This document shows, piece after piece, positions 35,281 through 38,311 of a stretch of 38,311 bases of DNA. The position numbers were made by a program, and so were the translations under genes. Source of the stretch: JBAZDC01 sp041654595 (GTDB lineage Bacteria; Pseudomonadota; Gammaproteobacteria; Burkholderiales; Burkholderiaceae_B); NCBI GenBank assembly GCA_964551305.1, contig CAZKBT010000032.1, forward strand, positions 1 to 38,311, in the 5' to 3' direction. The notes beneath the pieces are model-generated. The model ran no database searches. It had not been told where the DNA came from and was given only the letters and a program-made list of their open reading frames with translations. Each line of letters starts with the position of its first letter. The stretch's first letter is position 1.

Positions 35281-36570
35281 TCAAGCGGCGCAGGTGGAGG
35301 ACGCGTCCGATACCGCCTTGCCACAGGCCACGCCCGAGGCCCAGGCCCACTGAAAGTTGTAACCGCCCAGCCACCCCGTGACGTCCACGGCCTCGCCGAT
35401 GAAATACAGGCCGGGAGCCTTGGCGGCTTCCATGGTCTTCTGGTTCAGCTCCCGGGTGTCGACGCCGCCGCGCATGACCTCGGCTTTCTTGTAGCCCGCC
35501 GTTCCCGTCGGCGTCAACGTCCAGGCGTGAATGTCTTGCGCCAGTTTGCGCAGCAGCCTGTCCGGCACGTCGGCCAGGCGCATATCCGCCAAGCCGGCTT
35601 CGCCCGGCATCGCGTCTTGCAGCCAGCGCTCGGCCAGGCGCTTGGGCCACAGGCCGGCCAATACCGTTCCCAATCGCTGGCGACTCCCCGCTTTCATGGC
35701 CGACAGCGCATCGGCCAGATCCCGCTCCGGCGCCAGGTCCACGACCAAGCTCCGCCCGGGATTCCAGAAACTGGAAATCTGCAGGATCGCCGGGCCGGAC
35801 AAGCCGCGGTGCGTGAACAGCAGGTCTTCGATGAAACGGACGGCTGCCTCGCCCTTGCGCCTGGATGACCCGGCGGCGACGCGCGCCGTGGCATCGGACT
35901 TGGAGTCCGCCCCTACCCCGACCCCTACCTCGACCGCAACGCCGGCCAACGCCGAATACGGCTGCCACTGCTGGGCGTCGAAGGTCAGCGGCACCAGGGC
36001 TGGTCGCGGCTCCACCACTTTCAGGCCGAACTGCCGCGCGATGCCCAGTGCGAAATCCGTGGCGCCCAATTGCGGAATCGCCATGCCGCCGGTGGCCAGC
36101 ACCACGCTCGGCGCCGCGACTTCCCCTTGGCCGGTCAGGACACGGTAGCCCGTCGCGGCGCGCGCGACCCCCGATACCGTGCACGGCATGAGCCAGCTGA
36201 CGCGCCCGCGCATGCATTCGGCGCGCAGCATGGCGATGATGTCTTCGGCGCTGTCGTCGCAAAACAGCTGCCCGCGATGCTTCTCATGCCAGGCGATGCC
36301 GTACTGGTCGACCAGGGCGATGAAATCGCGCGGGCCGTAGGCCGCCAGCGCGGAGCGGCAGAACTTCGGATTCTGCGAGATGAAATTGGCGGGACCCGCG
36401 TGCAGATTGGTGAAATTGCAGCGCCCGCCGCCGGAGATGCGGATTTTCTCGGCCAGCCGCGACGCATGATCCACCAGCGCCACGCGCGCGCCGCGCTGGC
36501 CCGCCACGGCCGCGGCCATCATGCCCGCGGCGCCGGCCCCTATGACGACGACATCGAACACCTGCGCCAC
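35281..36570 (-). CDS. YhiN/HI0933-family flavoprotein
   Basis: A 429-residue NAD(P)/FAD-dependent oxidoreductase of the YhiN (BaiN-like, HI0933) family. It has the N-terminal FAD motif VVIGAGAAGMMAA, the family signature KIRISGGGRCNFTN, the GRGQLF-type HRGQLFCDDSAED, and the C-terminal FIGEAVDVTGWLGGYNFQWAW. The reaction in most bacteria is not established. Between about residues 218 and 245 there is a low-complexity insert rich in Gly, Val, Ala and Ser (VEVGVGVGADSKSDATARVA) that looks like a local expansion. The start is GTG at 36570, 5 nt after the decarboxylase stop, so the two are probably co-transcribed. Confidence 0.9.
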   Translation of the reverse strand: MAQVFDVVVIGAGAAGMMAAAVAGQRGARVALVDHASRLAEKIRISGGGRCNFTNLHAGPANFISQNPKFCRSALAAYGPRDFIALVDQYGIAWHEKHRGQLFCDDSAEDIIAMLRAECMRGRVSWLMPCTVSGVARAATGYRVLTGQGEVAAPSVVLATGGMAIPQLGATDFALGIARQFGLKVVEPRPALVPLTFDAQQWQPYSALAGVAVEVGVGVGADSKSDATARVAAGSSRRKGEAAVRFIEDLLFTHRGLSGPAILQISSFWNPGRSLVVDLAPERDLADALSAMKAGSRQRLGTVLAGLWPKRLAERWLQDAMPGEAGLADMRLADVPDRLLRKLAQDIHAWTLTPTGTAGYKKAEVMRGGVDTRELNQKTMEAAKAPGLYFIGEAVDVTGWLGGYNFQWAWASGVACGKAVSDASSTCAA

Positions 36571-36575
36571 GGCGC

Positions 36576-38311
36576 CTAGTCTTCTTTCAGGCAGTCGATG
36601 TAATACCGCGCCGCGCCGTCCGGGCCGATGTCCTGCCCCAGGCCATGGACATAGGTCTCGAAACCCGGGAACGTCGCATTGAACTCGCGCACGAACTGCA
36701 GGTAGTTCACGATGCGCCGGTTGAACCGCTCGCCCGGGATCAGCAAGGGAATGCCCGGCGGATACGGCGTCAGCAGCACGCCCGTGACCCGGCCTTCCAG
36801 ATCGTCGATGTTCACGCGCTCGGCCTCGCGATGCGCCATCTTGGCGTAGGCATCGGACGGTTTCAAGGCGGGGATCATGTCGCTCAGGTAGACCTCGGTC
36901 GTCAAGCGGGCCAGGTCATACTTGTGGTAGGCCTCGTGGATGCGCTGGCACAAGTCCCGTAAACCCATTTTCTCGTAGCGGCGGTGCTGCTTGCAAAAGT
37001 CCGGCAGGATGCGCCACATCGGCTGATTGCGGTCGTAGTCGTCCTTGAACTGCTGCAGGGCGGTCAGCAAGGTGTTCCACCGGCCCTTGGTGATGCCGAT
37101 CGTGAACAGGATGAAAAAGGAATACAGGCCCGTCTTTTCCACCACCACGCCGTGCTCGGCCAGGTACAGCGACACCAGGGCCGCCGGGATGCCCGTATCG
37201 GCGAACGTGCCGGAAATGTCCAGGCCCGGCGTGACGATCGTCGCCTTGATCGGATCCAGCATGTTGAAGCCTTCGGCCAGGTCGCCGAAGCCGTGCCATT
37301 CATCGCCCGAGCCCAATATCCATTCGTCGCGATGTCCGATGCCGTCCGCCGGCAGGCGGTTCGGCCCCCAGACCTTGAACCACCAGTCGTTCTTGCCGAA
37401 CTCGGATTCGACCTTGCGCATCGCGCGCCGGAATTCCATGGCCTCGGAAATGGATTCTTCGACCAGGGCGGTGCCGCCGGGCGGCTCCATCATGGCCGCC
37501 GCCACGTCGCAGGACGCGATGATCGCGTACTGCGGCGAGGTCGACGTGTGCATCAGGTAGGCCTCGTTGAAAACGTTACGGTCCAGCTTGCGCGTTTCGG
37601 CGTCCTGCACCGTGATCTGCGAAGCCTGCGACAGGCCCGCCAGCAGCTTGTGCGTGGAATGCGTGGCGAAGATCATTGCCGGAGATCGCGGACGATCGGC
37701 TCCGATGGCGTGCATATCGCGATAGAAGCTATGGAACGCGGCGTGCGGCAGCCAGGCCTCGTCGAAATGCAAGGTATCGATTTCTTCGCCCAGCGTCTTC
37801 TTGATCATCTCGACGTTGTAGATCACGCCGTCGTACGTGCTCTGCGTCAAGGTCAGGATGCGCGGGCGCTTGTTCGTGGCGTTGCGCGCGAAGGGATTGG
37901 CTTCGATCTTCTTGCGTATGTTCTCGGGATCGAATTCCTCCAGTGGAATCGGCCCGATGATGCCCAGGTGATTGCGCGACGGCCGCAGGAAAACAGGGAT
38001 CGCCCCCGTCATCGTGATAGCGTGCAAAATGGATTTGTGGCAATTGCGGTCGACCACGACCACGTCGTTGGACGCCACGTTGGCATGCCAGACGATCTTG
38101 TTGGAGGTGGATGTGCCGTTGGTCACGAAAAAACAGTGGTCCGCATGGAAAATGCGCGCGGCATTCAGCTCGGACTCGGCGACCGGCCCGGTATGGTCCA
38201 GCAGCTGCCCGAGCTCTTCGACGGCATTGCAGACGTCGGCGCGCAACATGTTTTCACCGAAGAACTGGTGGAACATCTGCCCCACCGGGCTCTTCAGGAA
38301 GGCGACGCCGC
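36576..38311 (-). CDS. Orn/Lys/Arg decarboxylase, 5' part outside the window
   Basis: This PLP enzyme decarboxylates a basic amino acid (arginine, lysine or ornithine). The window holds 578 codons; full members have about 720-770 residues, so the N-terminal wing domain and part of the PLP domain lie beyond the right edge. Visible motifs are GVAFLKSPVGQMFHQFFGEN, the substrate-site stretch VTNGTSTSNKIV, HFDEAWLPHAAF and the PLP lysine in THSTHKLLAGLSQ. The C-terminal half has PPGIPLLIPGE. It is of the inducible AdiA/CadA/SpeC class; LSQASQ and the loop sequences lean towards arginine or lysine, but the substrate is not decided. The YhiN-type gene follows directly. Confidence 0.93.
   Translation of the reverse strand, partial: GVAFLKSPVGQMFHQFFGENMLRADVCNAVEELGQLLDHTGPVAESELNAARIFHADHCFFVTNGTSTSNKIVWHANVASNDVVVVDRNCHKSILHAITMTGAIPVFLRPSRNHLGIIGPIPLEEFDPENIRKKIEANPFARNATNKRPRILTLTQSTYDGVIYNVEMIKKTLGEEIDTLHFDEAWLPHAAFHSFYRDMHAIGADRPRSPAMIFATHSTHKLLAGLSQASQITVQDAETRKLDRNVFNEAYLMHTSTSPQYAIIASCDVAAAMMEPPGGTALVEESISEAMEFRRAMRKVESEFGKNDWWFKVWGPNRLPADGIGHRDEWILGSGDEWHGFGDLAEGFNMLDPIKATIVTPGLDISGTFADTGIPAALVSLYLAEHGVVVEKTGLYSFFILFTIGITKGRWNTLLTALQQFKDDYDRNQPMWRILPDFCKQHRRYEKMGLRDLCQRIHEAYHKYDLARLTTEVYLSDMIPALKPSDAYAKMAHREAERVNIDDLEGRVTGVLLTPYPPGIPLLIPGERFNRRIVNYLQFVREFNATFPGFETYVHGLGQDIGPDGAARYYIDCLKED

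Overview
The window looks like a chromosome segment of a high-GC betaproteobacterium, most probably family Alcaligenaceae (Bordetella/Achromobacter relatives). This rests on gene order and protein resemblance: TPR protein-lolB-ispE-tRNA-Gln-prs next to mutM, coq7 divergent from an OsmC gene, and a riboswitch-controlled gcvT-gcvH-gcvP operon. The genus cannot be fixed by reading alone. No insertion sequence, phage gene, integrase or CRISPR array is visible. The genes are closely packed and nearly all intact. One gene is cut by each edge (prs on the left, a basic amino acid decarboxylase on the right).

Layout. 1-4185 (minus): secreted TPR protein, LolB, IspE, tRNA-Gln(UUG) and Prs, apparently one transcription unit. 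4266-5093: mutM. 5121-10774 (plus): a homogentisate operon behind a good sigma70-type promoter, with a metallo-beta-lactamase-fold protein, a flavoprotein aromatic hydroxylase, a small DUF2783-type protein, HmgA and FahA. 10728-13020 (minus): a PAP2 membrane phosphatase and a D-2-hydroxyacid dehydrogenase. 13084-14475 (plus): phosphomannomutase/phosphoglucomutase. 14519-24069 (minus): a seven-gene surface glycan operon. 24227-24408 (minus): a predicted free-standing small RNA. 24536-27399: coq7, osmC, thyA and folA. 27371-30364: a MocR-type regulator divergent from an omega-amino acid:pyruvate aminotransferase. 30443-35269 (minus): the glycine cleavage operon behind a tandem glycine riboswitch. 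35281-38311 (minus): a YhiN-type flavoprotein and an Orn/Lys/Arg decarboxylase.

How the parts work together. The homogentisate operon should turn an aromatic acid into homogentisate and then into fumarate plus acetoacetate, but the maleylacetoacetate isomerase is not here. The glycan operon makes UDP-GalNAc and UDP-GalNAcA (WbpP, WbpO), starts a chain on undecaprenyl phosphate (WbpL/WecA-like), extends it with up to four GT4 domains (two fused in one protein) and exports it with a MurJ/Wzx-like flippase. No polymerase, chain-length regulator or ligase is seen. thyA and folA form a folate/thymidylate pair, and the glycine cleavage system supplies the same one-carbon pool.

The most notable element is the predicted RNA of about 147 nt at 24227-24373. 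It has a consensus-like promoter (TTGCAT, 17 bp, TATAAT), a strong intrinsic terminator, and a hairpin loop that shows CCUCCUUU, the anti-Shine-Dalgarno end of 16S rRNA. Other points of interest are the double glycosyltransferase, a 21-bp direct repeat that includes a stop codon, a metallo-beta-lactamase-fold enzyme with a broken HxHxDH motif, and a gene remnant between thyA and folA.
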